Notes: generated by a model not told the origin, from the sequence alone. A stretch of DNA of 25,296 nt from Pilatotrama ljubarskyi (GCA_022385805.1 MU277710.1:247454-272749), one strand, 5' to 3'; positions 8,692 through 19,002 are shown, counted from the stretch's first letter. Numbers and translations: made by a program.

Positions 8692-9454
8692 GTTGCATGG
8701 ATGTCCCCATTCTGTCTCTCAATGGGGTGACGCTATATGGACTCTGTCCTTTCTTAGCTTCAGCTGCAGTACACCCGGACCTGTTACCCATCCACCAGCC
8801 CAGTCTCCACTCTAGCTTCGCAGCATCTTGCAACCACCATGCCGCTCTACGAGCAATCGATAGTTGTGGTTACAGCGGACTCCATTGATTGTGAGCCCTC
8901 TTGCTGCGGAACAGCACCCCGTGTGAGTCGGCAGGATGGTCAGCAGTGCTCAAGTTCGCGTACCGTGACTTATGACGTCCTTGCAATGACTAGAATCTCC
9001 ACTCTATGTCGAGCGTATATTCGACTTTAGTAGCGGAACGACTCTGCCTGCTGCACCCGGGTTACGATCCCAGGTTTAGATCGATTGAAGAGAGAGAAAG
9101 GTCATCGCGAGAGGTTAGCATGTAAGCCAAGGGTAAGCAGAATCTGGCGTTCCTAGGCCTCTCAGCATGCACCACAAGTACCGCGACGAAACCGTGACGA
9201 AACCGTAGAACTGGGCAATAGGGCTCTAAGCACAATCGCTGTTGACGAAGCCTCAGACGTCACTCCACATCCGGTCTGACCAATCGTCAACGAGCCATAT
9301 GTATACCAGAACTTCGGCACCTCCTTTGCTATACATTCACCATCCTAGAGTCAAGCTCTGCCGGAACGTGCGTATATTATTCTCATCTCCTGAGGTCAGC
9401 AAGCGACCCAAAGCTCAGTCACCTTCAGCTCAGGTGGCCGCTCAGCTGTCCGGT

Positions 9455-9462
9455 TGACGTCA
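9455..9462. promoter_or_regulatory. CRE-like palindrome TGACGTCA
   Basis: A perfect TGACGTCA, the ATF/CREB-type bZIP site, lies 28 bp upstream of the TATA box and 114 bp before the ATG of the first questin-oxidase-like gene. The site is seen directly; binding is inferred from the known consensus. Confidence 0.5.
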
Positions 9463-9490
9463 TAGACGAGAGAGTGCAGCGGACGCACAT

Positions 9491-9497
9491 TTATAAG
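9491..9497 (+). promoter_or_regulatory. TATA box of first questin-oxidase-like gene
   Basis: TTATAAG lies about 80 bp before the ATG at 9577. The same TATAAG core precedes the permease and the second paralog. Confidence 0.6.
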
Positions 9498-9576
9498 TCG
9501 CTCAATGCTTGCTTGCAGGCGCACGTTCCCTCTGCGCCGACTACCACTACCACCTCTGCTGCAGACACGGTCAATC

Positions 9577-11389
9577 ATGGCGGGGTACAGTTCCGACAAG
9601 CTGGACAAGCTCTATCCTATTCCGTCGCACGCGCCTTCTGCGCAGTCGCCCAGGCGTTTGCCAGGGGCGACGCCTGAGTCTACCGAAGCGCTCCTGAAGA
9701 CGTTGAAAGACAATCACTTCAGGTGGCATATATTCTTCAACGAGAAGCACTTCCACAAGTCGGTTGCAGCATTCCCGAGCTCTCTGGGACGTGTCTAACC
9801 TTTCGTCAGCCATGCGACCCATCACCTCCTCGCCATTTACCACCTCGGTGCAAATGGAGCCAACATCGAAGCAGCCTACAAGACTCATACGTCTTACCAA
9901 CGAAAGGCGTACGAATCCCCTGGGCCAATCACTCGAGACAATTTCCACGAGCACCTCGGCGATGAAGAGTGCGTATGGCCCGTGTCTCGCATCTATAGGG
10001 CGTCTGAAACCCACACACTTTGTCGTTCAGCTACTACAACGCGTATCTGAAATTCTTCACGGACGTGCTCTTAGAGAAGGGTGCAGCGGCGACGATTGAG
10101 GAGTATGTCTTCTCGCCGAAAGCCAACATCGAGCCACCAAAGCCCGGAAAGCCTCCGATGCAGATGGCGAACCGCTTCCTCGCTGGTCTCTTGCACCCTC
10201 TGATCCATACCGGTTATGGCTGCGAGTTCGGTCTTCTCGGACAGCTTGCAGAAGGTCAGTCCCGTTTTCCCCTTCTTGTGCCTGGCATTCTTATTCATCC
10301 TACCGGATAGGCCTTGCGGAGACCGCGGTGCACAGCCCACTTGCGCCGGCTCTAACTCCACCGAGTTTGATGGAGTATGTGGGCGCGGCTACGTCTGATC
10401 TCGCGAACGCGGCCGTATCATGCGTCGCGTCCCTTCTCCCATCGCTCGTCCTTGACCAAGTGCACCGCGTAGTCCAGGCGCACCCCGAAGCCACGAAGAG
10501 CGTGCACGCGCTCTCGCTTGTGTCGCGCCTCATGCACGATGATTACTACTCTTACAAGACGATCCAGCTGCCACCGCCTGTGAACAGCGAGGAAGACACG
10601 TCCCTCGAGCGCGTGCTGCACCTGCGGGGGAATGAGCTTGCTGAGATCGCGAAGGAGTGGACTGTCGATGGCACGAACGCCAGAGAGGTCGAAAGCAAGA
10701 TCGAGGAGCTGTTCTGGACGAATGTCGTCATCTTCGGCATTGCTGGCTGGGGCGGCCGCGAGAAGTCGAAGACGGGCAAGTTCAACGGCGATTTCTTCTT
10801 GTGAGCCCGAGCGGAGTCTACCCATCTTGCGGTTGTTTATGGCATCCTTGCTGACTGACGCATTCATACCAGCTTGCATCTTGTGACCTCAGTCCTGTTC
10901 CTTCCGTCCATCGTCGCATACCTGTCACCGACATCGACGTCCATCCTCTTGCGGACCTATCTTCTCAACACGCTCGCACTCTACGTTGCACGCGGTCGGC
11001 CGCCTTTGCCCGTCGCAGAGTTCTTCGACAACGTCACGGCGACACCCTCTCCTCCTGCCAACTCGCTCCCACCGACGAAGCCGGCGGACGGGACGCTCAT
11101 TGCTGACAATCGCACTCCGAGTCCCTGGCTCGCGATTCTGCAAAGCACGCTCGAGCACCCGGACGACCACCTGTGCAAGCTGCAGCGGTCGCTTTCTCAC
11201 TTTGCGGAGCTTTACGGGACGACGCCGGCAGGGCACTTCAAGAAGCTGGGCGTGGAGCTCGACGGCGCGGAGAGGATCGATGGGTCGCTCTTCATTCGTG
11301 TTGCTGGTTTGGCGCTGGAGAGGGTAGGATGGATGAGAGAGGGCCAGGACAGAGACGAATGGGACTTCGATGGGTTCTTCAAGGAGTGA
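9577..11389 (+). CDS. Questin oxidase-like protein (DUF4243/AflY type), paralog 1
   Basis: The predicted protein has 523 aa in five exons: 9577-9758, 9810-9968, 10031-10254, 10311-10800 and 10873-11389. It matches the fungal questin oxidase-like family (GedK, AflY/HypA, MdpL). Characterised members act in Baeyer-Villiger-like oxidative ring opening of anthraquinones or xanthone precursors. Visible family blocks are FHNHATHHLLAIY (from about residue 59), RFLAGLLHPLIHTGYGCEFG, a KIEELFW...GWGGRE block, and LLRTYLLNTLALYVARGRPP. The first block exists only after splicing intron 1, whose donor GTCGGT is atypical but gives the same junction and phase as paralog 2. The ATG is preceded by a TATA box and an ATCATGG context. 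The substrate cannot be told; most relatives in basidiomycetes are uncharacterised. The gene lies 3' of tRNA-Met and 5' of tRNA-Glu. Confidence 0.88.
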
Positions 11390-11554
11390 GTAGCAGTGAC
11401 GAGTAGGTGTTCTGTTGTAAGATACGTGTGTGATGCGAGTTCGGAACCCAGAGTGCAAGCCCAAGTGCGTGTGGTGCCGCTCCGGTTGGAATCTGGGATT
11501 CGTGTACAGTAAGGCCTTGTCTGAAAAGCATCGATTCCACTGAAGCCGGAGCGT

Positions 11555-11559
11555 AAAAA
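11555..11559 (-). terminator. Pol III T-run terminator of tRNA-Glu
   Basis: AAAAA on the + strand gives TTTTT on the minus strand, three bases past the tRNA-Glu discriminator base. Confidence 0.8.
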
Positions 11560-11562
11560 GCA

Positions 11563-11634
11563 TTCCGACACGGGGAATCGAACCCCGGGCTATCGCGTGA
11601 GAGGCGATAATGTTAGCCACTACACCATATCGGA
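11563..11634 (-). tRNA. tRNA-Glu (CTC), intronless
   Basis: The minus strand is a 72-nt cloverleaf. The acceptor is TCCGATA/TGTCGGA (one T-G pair) with discriminator A. The D region TGGTGTAGTGGCTAACAT is typical of tRNA-Glu. The anticodon arm is ATCGC-CTCTCAC-GCGAT with anticodon CTC, and the T arm is CGGGG-TTCGAAT-CCCCG. It lies about 175 bp after the stop of the convergent questin-oxidase-like gene. Confidence 0.95.
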
Positions 11635-12140
11635 CCGCTTCTAAGTTAACTTTTAATTGGTATCAAGACAGCAAGTTATCCCTTCGAGTAAACTGTCTGC
11701 TGTACGCGCCGCGCCCGCGAAGTTGGTTGTACTGTACCTGCCATGATCCTCCTATAGTCCGCCCCCTGGGTGACCGATATAACGTCCAGAACCTGTGCGT
11801 ACTGCGAAGATTGACTGATTACTGTGCAGACGACTTAGCCGTTTATGATGCGTGAGCTTCGAAGCAGGGTAGTATCATCCCGACCAGGCGAAGAAACTTC
11901 AGTACTTGTTCGCGCTCCACTAATCAAACTTCACACTGGTGATCTACGGTGACCTTACGCATGCCTCTCACCTTGGGCGACTGACGGAGGGCCTGCTGGA
12001 CTCCCATTCGCATAATCATTGGGGTCTGATCCGCTTTCGGGATGATCTTTGTCTCCAGCTTATGGTCACGGAACTCCGCTTGCGTATGGCGGACCTGGTC
12101 AGAAGACTTCCTGCTCGGAATCTCTGGATCTGTATGAGTA

Positions 12141-12218
12141 CTTATCTCCAACATGCCAGCGAGCTGAACTCGCGGTGGTGCGTGCCACTATATTTCACCC
12201 GATGTTCGCATGCTTATC
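12141..12218 (-). promoter_or_regulatory. Paired GATA-factor sites upstream of the permease
   Basis: CTTATC at 12141-12146 (AGATAAG on the minus strand) and at 12213-12218 (GATAAG) lie 195 and 118 bp before the permease ATG. HGATAR is the binding site of fungal AreA/Nit2-type nitrogen regulators, which often control purine and allantoin permeases. The sites are seen; regulation is inferred. Confidence 0.45.
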
Positions 12219-12237
12219 GTCAGGTAGATGCTCTATT

Positions 12238-12243
12238 TATAAG
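12238..12243 (+). promoter_or_regulatory. TATA box of the NCS1 permease gene
   Basis: TATAAG, within TATTTATAAGG, lies 98 bp before the ATG at 12336 and 20 bp after the second GATA site. Confidence 0.6.
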
Positions 12244-12335
12244 GCAGCGTCCAGTTCTTGAGCACACTTGCGTGCAGCTCTACTGTAGCTGACCCCCGTA
12301 TCAGCACCTCCTCGTCTCAACCGGGGACCCGCAGT

Positions 12336-14349
12336 ATGTCGAGTCTTCTGAAGCGGCTGGAGGTCAAGCACGAGAACGAGATCGAAGGGGAGTCGACGGC
12401 GTGGATCAACCGCGACATTGTCCCTCTGCCACCGTCACGCAGGACCTGGGGTTCTTGGTCGTTCGTCGGATACTGGCTTCTGACCGGCTTCAACATCAGC
12501 GGATGGACGACAGCATCGAGTCTGCTAGGGCTCGGTCTAAACGTTTGGCAGGCCCTGATCTCGGTCGTCATCGGATATCTCATCGTGGCCTGCGCTGTCG
12601 TCGGAAATGGGTTTGTTGGGGCGGAATGGCACGTTGGGTTTCCCATATACAACCGATTCGTATGGGGCGTGTTCGGTAGCTTCTTCCCGCTGCTCATGCG
12701 CATTCTGCTTTCAATCGTTTGGTATGGTGTGCAACTCGTCTTGTGAGTATCTGCTTCTGAACATGAGAACGCTCGCTAAGCTGTGTATTGTAGTGGGGGC
12801 AAGAGCGTGAGCCTGGGTATCCTGACACATGGGAGACCCGGGACACTGATACTCGTTTCAGGTGAAAGTGGTCATCGCCGCCATCTGGCCGAGTTTCTAC
12901 ACTCTTCATAACACTCTGCCACAGAGTGCAGGGATCGAGTATGTAGCATCTTCGAACTGTCGAGGTAGTTATTCTTACCCCCTCTCAGGCTGAACGACCT
13001 CATCGGCATATTGGTCTTCGCCGCTGTATCGATGCCGCTCCTGCTTGTTCCCCCGGAGCACTTCCGCAAGCCGTTCCTGGTCGGTAGCGTCATCATCACG
13101 ATTACCACATTCTGCATGTTCGTCTGGGCCCTTGCCAAGCAAGGCGGCGGAGGAGGACCGCTCCTCAGTCACCCGAGCGAACTCAGCGGTGTCCAGCCCA
13201 TTACGGGCGGGTCACAACTCGGGTGGGCGATGGCGTACGGGATCAGTTCCACTATCGGCAGTATCTGCGCAGGCATCCTGAACCAAAGCGACTACACCCG
13301 CTTCGCCTCATACCCTCGAGCGCAGATCCTGAGCCAGCTTGTCATCGTTCCTCTCGGCTCGATCACAATCGCCCTCTTTGGCGTCATCGTAACGAGCTGC
13401 GCGGCCGGATTCTATCCCGACCAGGGGTTGCTTTGGGCCCCCTACGATCTCTTGCAAGCTATACAGACGCATGGTGGCCCTGGTGCTCGCGCTGCATGCT
13501 TCTTTGCTGGTTGCGCGTTCGTGCTGTCCCAGTTTGGCATCAACATTCCCGGCAACGCCGTCTCTGGCGGCATCGATCTATCTGGGCTACTCCCGAAGTA
13601 CATCAACATCCGGAGGTGACCTTCATCCCGATTTTGCCTTCCAGCGGCGTGCTCATGACTGCGCAGAGGCTCATTCCTCACCGCGGCACTCGGCCTTGCG
13701 ATCTGCCCTTGGAAGCTGCTCACTGGATCTAGCGTCTTCCTGACCGTGCTTAGCTCGTTCGCTGTTTTTCTCGGTCCTTTGACGGTAAGCATGTAGAACT
13801 CACCCGGCCACCGACGGTAGGCTCATGAGGATGTATACACAGGGCGTGATGGTCTCCGACTATCTCATCGTTCGTCAGAAGAAATTACGTCTGTCGCACT
13901 TGTATCTGCCCGCTCCAGCATCCATTTACTACTTCACCTACGGCGTCAACCTTCGCGCAGTCATCTCCTGGGCATCTGGCGTTTGGCCCCTCATGCGTAA
14001 GCCTGCCTGTCGTCCTGTCTCGATGTGATCCATAGTTTGATATGATGGTTCTTGCCTCGTGCTTCCTTCAGCTGGCTTCGTCAACGCCGTGTCTCTGGAT
14101 CCCATTGGCGTTTCGGAGGGATGGACACGGATCTACGACTTGGCCTGGCCACTTGGCTTCACACTGAGTGCAACGGTCCACGTCGTCCTGAATACGGCGT
14201 TTCCACCCCACGGTCTGGGCCAGGTCGATGACGAAGATGTCTTCGGTACCTTCACAGAGAAGGCACCTCTGGACGGCTCTGCCCCGAGCGATACGGATTT
14301 GGAGAGCACGAAGGAGGTAATAGCTCGAGATCTGGAAGCTACTGTATAG
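12336..14349 (+). CDS. NCS1-family nucleobase/allantoin-type cation symporter
   Basis: The predicted protein has 557 aa in seven exons: 12336-12742, 12794-12806, 12862-12938, 12989-13615, 13667-13784, 13843-13996 and 14072-14349. It belongs to the Fur-type branch of NCS1 permeases (uracil, allantoin, uridine, thiamine or nicotinamide riboside relatives). Hallmarks are WINRDIVPLPPSRRTW at the N-terminus, SFVGYWLLTGFNISGW in TM1, a WPSF block, ILNQSDYTRFA, FGINIPGNAVSGG, LLPKYINIRRG and GPLTGVMVSDYLIVRQ. About 12 hydrophobic segments are visible with a ~50-residue polar C-tail. Exon 2 is only 13 nt (12794-12806), encoding the GGKS step between TM3 and TM4; all splice phases agree. The start is the first ATG after the TATA box. 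Substrate cannot be set from sequence alone. It lies between the two questin-oxidase-like paralogs in the same orientation. Confidence 0.92.
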
Positions 14350-15147
14350 ATCATCACGATGTGTTGTATGACATACATAGATCACAGGAAGTGCGTCGTC
14401 AAGGTCAAGGAATTTTGTAAGGTCTCTACCTCTTTAAGGTTGACAATGACTCACACAGTCTCGCAGCGACAAATCATGTGACACGGTCAGCCAGCTACAA
14501 TGGTACAACGGTGAGGATGATTGCGAGAGGCTCTCTGCCCGCCGTCTTGGCAGATTCTGAGCAATCCGACAATCGAACACTGCACAGCTGATCTGCATGG
14601 CCGGCCACTCCATGCGCGGGCGGACAAACTCGAGGGGCATGTAAAGTTACCAACATGAAACACGTCATTGGACACTCGGCGATCGGCGTGCCAAGCTGCA
14701 TAACTCATGAGCTATTGTAGGGGTGAGAGACAACCAACAGGACGGAAACTCGTCAATACCTGGAAACACCTGTTGCCCGGGGTTTTCTCTCCGCATGCCG
14801 ACAGACCACGTACCCTGAAGCGGCTATAGCTCTCCCTCGTGGATCCGACAACGTCGCGCGTATGGTCACTCTACTGACCAAAACAGCTCCAATCACGCTT
14901 CCTAGTGGGAATGCTTAGTGGCTTCACACCCGCGGTGTCGCAACTCTGGGTCGCGTTCCTCCGGAGCCATTCAAAGCGCCTCTCACGCGACGGTCTGGGT
15001 CAGCCTGTCGCGATGCGCATACCCCTACCTCCTGACTGGACCGCTCCTATGCGACTTCTGTTTGGGTAGAGGAGTACCGGAGTACATATAAGTGCATGGC
15101 TCAGTACCTCACCTCCCAGAGACCAGTGCGAAGTCTTTCTCTTGAGC
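14350..15147. other. Intergenic region before the second questin-oxidase-like gene
   Basis: About 800 bp with no recognised gene or RNA. It ends with a TATA box at 15086-15092 serving the downstream gene. No GATAAG or CRE palindrome is seen here, unlike the other two promoters of the module. Confidence 0.5.
15086..15092 (+). promoter_or_regulatory. TATA box of second questin-oxidase-like gene
   Basis: ATATAAG lies 56 bp before the ATG at 15148. Confidence 0.6.
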
Positions 15148-16980
15148 ATGACGACGTCGACTCCTCCTAAGGCTATTGAGGATCTCGACTCCTTCTTCCC
15201 CCTCCCTTCACCCCCGTCATCCCGTCAGCTCCCCGCGCGTCTGCCGGGAATAACTCACGCGTCTAGCGTCTCTTTGGTTAATACCCTGAAGGACAACCAT
15301 GTCAAGTGGCATGCTTACTTCAATGACCGCGGATTCCACAAGTACGTCGTACCTATCCCTGGCATCGCTGGCAGCGAAGCTGACGATCTCGAACAGTCAC
15401 GCTTCCCACCACCTTGTGGCAATCTACGCCATGGGAGCGGGAGGCCCGCTCATCGAGGCGGCGTACCAGACGCACGTTGCGTACATGAGACCGGCGTTCC
15501 AGTCTCCCGAGCCGATCGACGACAAGAGCTTTTGGCTACATCTCGGAAAGCGGGAGTAGGTTTCTGCATCAGAGGTCGTAACCCAACCGTGCTGATGCAG
15601 ACTGTCTTCTAGATTCTACAACTCCTACTTGGAGTTCTTCAGATCGCTCCTGCGCAGCAAGGACGTCACCGAGGTCCTCGAGGAATACGTCTTCTCTGCC
15701 AAGGCGAATGTCGGCGGAACTGGCATCGAGGGCGAACCCAACGTGCTCGCTAGGTTCCTAGCTGCCTTGGTGCATCCCCTCATCCACGTCGGCAATGGCC
15801 TGGAGTTCGGTTTACTGGGGCTGGTTGCTGAAGGTAACATCGCATTTATCCGTCCCGTAAGGGGCATGACTGACTGACGTACGTGATGCAGGTCTCGCCC
15901 AGGCGGCAACGCATAGGGACCAGGGGAAGAAGCTGGTTCCGGCGGCGCTCTTTCAGCACCGGCAGAAACAGAAGGACGCTCAAGGGGGCAGCGTCTCCCG
16001 CTTGACCTCGTTGATTCCTTCTCTTACCCTGCGCAAACGCCCATCGAACGACGGTCGCGCTGCCGGCGCCGCGGAGAGCAAGTCTGCCAGTGTCCATGCG
16101 TTCTCCATCCTCGCGCGCGTCGCCGCCGACGAGAAGTTCTCCCCCGCAAGCCTTGGGCTCCCACCGCCGGAGGAGGGGCCGCCCTTCGACCACGTTGAGG
16201 AAAGGGTGGGCGATGCCCTTGCAGAGCTCGCTGCAGAATGGGCGGCGGACCTTGAGGGGGAGGGTTCCACTCCAGCCGCGATCGACAAGAAGATCGAAGA
16301 GCTCATATGGATGAACGCGATCATATACGGCGTCGGCGGATGGGCCGGGCGCGAGCGTGCTGCTAACAAGCAGTTCAATGCTGACTTCTTCAAGTGAGTA
16401 CGCTAATGGGCTCCCGCTCTGGCTAAGTCGCTAATGTGGGTACATTAGCATGCATCTCGTCACGTCCTCTCTCTTCTTGCCTACGTTCTCTGCATACCTC
16501 TCCCCACGTTCCATGGCAGTCCTCCTGCGTACGTACTTCGCGCTCAGTCTCGCCTGGTACATCGCTCGGGGCCGTCCCGCGCTCCCCATCCGCGAGTTCT
16601 ACGAAGCGACGACTGATAAGCCTACTCCCCCGAACTCCGGGCAGAGCGTCTCGCCGGCAAAGGATACCCTGACTCCCGAGGACGTCGCGCCCAACCCATG
16701 GCTCCCGATCATTCAGACTACCATCGTCCACCCCGGCGAGCATGTGTGCAAGCTGCAGCGCGCTCTTCTCCACAACGCGACGGCGTACGGGACGCGCGAG
16801 GCCGGTCATTTCACGGGAACAGGTCTTGAGGGTGCCGAGGTGCTTGATGGGACCCTGTTCATCCGCGCGGCGGGACTGACTGCAGCCCGGGTGGGTTGGA
16901 TGAAGGAGGGACAACCCCAGGGAGGGGGTTTCTTCGAAGGGTCAGTCGGATCGGACTGGGACCGTTCAGGGTTCGTCTAG
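15148..16980 (+). CDS. Questin oxidase-like protein (DUF4243/AflY type), paralog 2
   Basis: The predicted protein has 535 aa in five exons: 15148-15341, 15397-15555, 15613-15833, 15892-16393 and 16449-16980. It is a paralog of the 9577-11389 gene. Shared blocks are FHNHASHHLVAIY (from about residue 63), RFLAALVHPLIHVGNGLEFG, KIEELIWMN...GWAGRE, DFFNMHLVTSSLFLP and LLRTYFALSLAWYIARGRP. All four introns sit at the same codons and phases as in paralog 1, and exon 2 is exactly 159 nt in both. The N-terminal leader and the middle of exon 4 differ most; here exon 4 carries a basic, Ser/Arg-rich segment. Oxidoreductase activity is inferred from characterised family members; the substrate is unknown. 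It follows the permease and precedes tRNA-Val. Confidence 0.88.
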
Positions 16981-17151
16981 TTGGTCGGTGAAGGAGGCTC
17001 TTAAGCTTGTACTAGTATCGAAAAACCGCTCTAGTGTCGTTCATGTGTGCGCATCGGACAGTTCGAGGTTACCCGTACTGTTGGTCGGCCTGCAGAAATG
17101 GTACAATGGGTCAGTAAGTGGTGGAATAACCGGTTGTTCCTGTATGTACAC

Positions 17152-17252
17152 GGTTCAGTGGTGTAGTTGGTTATCACGTCTGTCTCACACATCCGCTCTA
17201 TGAAGCAGATCAAGATCACAGGAGGTCTCCGGTTCGAGCCCGGACTGAACCA
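17152..17252 (+). tRNA. tRNA-Val (CAC) with 27-nt intron
   Basis: The cloverleaf has acceptor GGTTCAG/CTGAACC plus discriminator A and a D arm GTGTAGTTGGTTATCAC. The anticodon stem is TCTGT/ACAGG with loop CTCACA, giving anticodon CAC. The variable loop is AGGTC and the T arm TCCGG-TTCGAGC-CCGGA. A 27-nt intron follows base 37, at the canonical site. Confidence 0.93.
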
Positions 17253-17253
17253 C

Positions 17254-17258
17254 TTTTT
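17254..17258 (+). terminator. Pol III T-run terminator of tRNA-Val
   Basis: TTTTT starts two bases after the tRNA-Val discriminator base, a standard Pol III stop. Confidence 0.8.
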
Positions 17259-17558
17259 CCTTCCTACAACGGCCAAGTAGTTGCTGGCGCGCGCCCGAAG
17301 TCGCAGCCTGCAGGGGCCGACTTGCTGTACATCTCAAGACGGACATGCACAACGGTCTCTCCTGAACTTTGTAATACGGTGCAGCGCGGCCTGTGGTCTG
17401 GTAAGAGCGATTCTGGTTTCTGCGCTGGTTGGGTTCGGTAGACTGATGAACACCGGGCCCTCGCTGTCCCAAGGTGATCCTAGGCAGTACTTTTGGCTGT
17501 ATATTACGACTCGGAGACTGCGACACCGACCTACTCCTGGCACATGCGCGGAGCTACC
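17259..17558. other. Spacer before GPI18
   Basis: 300 bp between the tRNA-Val terminator and the GPI18 start. It should hold the GPI18 promoter. I see no TATA box or other gene. Confidence 0.45.
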
Positions 17559-19002
17559 ATGTCTTCGCATTCAGCTCGCGGACGGACGGTACTACCGAAC
17601 CCGCCAGACTCTCACAAACGGACGCTTCACATACTCTCCTGCGCGGCGACCCTCCTCACCCTCCTGTTGACCGTCCTATCGTCTCGACTTCCCTTGTTCG
17701 ACGCGTCACCGCATGTCCTGTTGGGAGACTCGCAGCGCTCTCCGAGCTCGTTGCGCCACACCCTCGCATCGGCCGTCCTGCGATGGGACACTTTCCACTT
17801 TGCGCACATTGCCGAGGAGGGATACCTGTACGAGAACGAATGGGCCTTCTTCCCGGGAGTGCCGTGGGTCATGCGCACCTGCGCTTCCGTTCTCCGAGCC
17901 ACGGGTCTTTCACAGCAACCGGCGGGGGTCCCGTTCGAGTGGGAGGAGCTCCTGCTTGGCGGCCTCATCGCCTCGTCTGTGTCGATCCTCTCTGTCGGCG
18001 ACCTGTATGATTTAACGGCGCTGCACTTCCAATCGCATTCAATCGCGTTCCTTGCCTCGCTGTTGTCGTTGCTACCTAGCAGCCCAGTCACGCTGAGGAT
18101 TGCAGGGTATAGCGAGGCCTTCTTTACCTTCCTATCCTACAAGGGTACGTTCAGAAGCACACAGAAATGTCAGGGACGACACTGATGGTACCACACACAA
18201 CAGGCATGTTATGTTGCGCGAGAAAGCACTGGCTCAGGGCGACGTGCTTCTTCGCACTTGCCGCGACGTTTCGGTCCAACGGGATATTCGTATGCGGTTT
18301 CATCACCTGGGGGCTTGTGGTGGAACCCTCACTGAACCGTCAGAAGGTACATGATCGCTTACAGTTCGCCATAGCTCGAGGGCTCATGAACCCGCGTTTC
18401 AGGTCTCTCTTGGTCGAATTCTGTACGCAGCTGCCTTGTGCATCACTGTCGTCGCCTTCTTCGTTGGGTACCAATACCAGGCCTATCGTCTCTTCTGCAA
18501 AGGACCGTCAACACCTACACACTGGTGTTACGCGTTCCCTCCGTCCATATACACCTACGTGCAAACGAGGTACTGGAACGTCGGCTTCCTGCGGTACTGG
18601 ACTCTCCAGCAGCTGCCCAACTTCCTCCTAGGCGCCCCGCCTCTCCTCCTACTTTTCACGTTCACGCTGCGCTACCTCCGCCTCGCCCTCATCCCACGGC
18701 TGGTCAATCACATCTCGGCCTCGGACTCTCCGTCAAAATCACCAATCGAGAATGCGTCGCCGTTCCTCTCGCCCTCAATCGCCCCGCACGTTATCCACGC
18801 ACTCGTCCTCTGCCTCCTGCTGCTCTTCGCCTCGCATACGCAGATCGTACTACGGCTTGCGGCGTCGATGCCGCTCACGTACTGGGCAGCGGCGTGGCTC
18901 GTAGCCGAACGGCCGACCTTGGGCAAGTGGTGGGTGGGCTGGAGTGTGGTCTGGGGCGCGGTGAGCTGCGTATTGTGGGGCGTCTTCTTGCCGCCAGCAT
19001 AA
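17559..19002 (+). CDS. GPI18: GPI mannosyltransferase 2 (PIG-V/Gpi18)
   Basis: The predicted protein has 442 aa in three exons: 17559-18144, 18204-18346 and 18403-19002. Gpi18/PIG-V adds the second mannose to the GPI-anchor precursor in the ER lumen, using dolichol-phosphate mannose. The conserved first luminal loop is visible as RWDTFHFAHIAEEGY...FFPG (residues 75-100), which holds the family's key acidic residue. LRIAGYSEAFFTFLSYKG and FRSNGIF follow, then TRYWNVGFLRYWTLQQLPNFLLGAP near the middle of exon 3. At least eight hydrophobic segments are visible. Length suits fungal Gpi18. I start at 17559 because ACCATGT is a good context; in-frame Mets at 17544 and 17493 would add 5 or 22 residues. 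Introns are 59 and 56 nt. Confidence 0.92.

Larger units (their letters stand above)
8692..9576. other. Intergenic region upstream of the first questin-oxidase-like gene
   Basis: 885 bp with no recognised gene. It includes upstream sequence of tRNA-Met and, at its right end, a CRE-like palindrome (9455-9462) and a TATA box (9491-9497) for the gene starting at 9577. Half or near matches to the CRE occur at about 8971 (TGACGTCC) and 9253 (GACGTCAC). Confidence 0.5.
11635..12335. other. Intergenic region upstream of the NCS1 permease
   Basis: About 700 bp without a recognised gene. The right half holds two GATAAG sites on the minus strand (12141-12146 and 12213-12218) and a TATA box (12238-12243), which likely form the permease promoter. 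The rest shows no structure I can name. Confidence 0.55.

Noticed and set aside
10925..11620. A 231-aa open frame on the minus strand
   Set aside because: It is antisense to exon 5 of the first questin-oxidase-like gene and runs into the tRNA-Glu gene.
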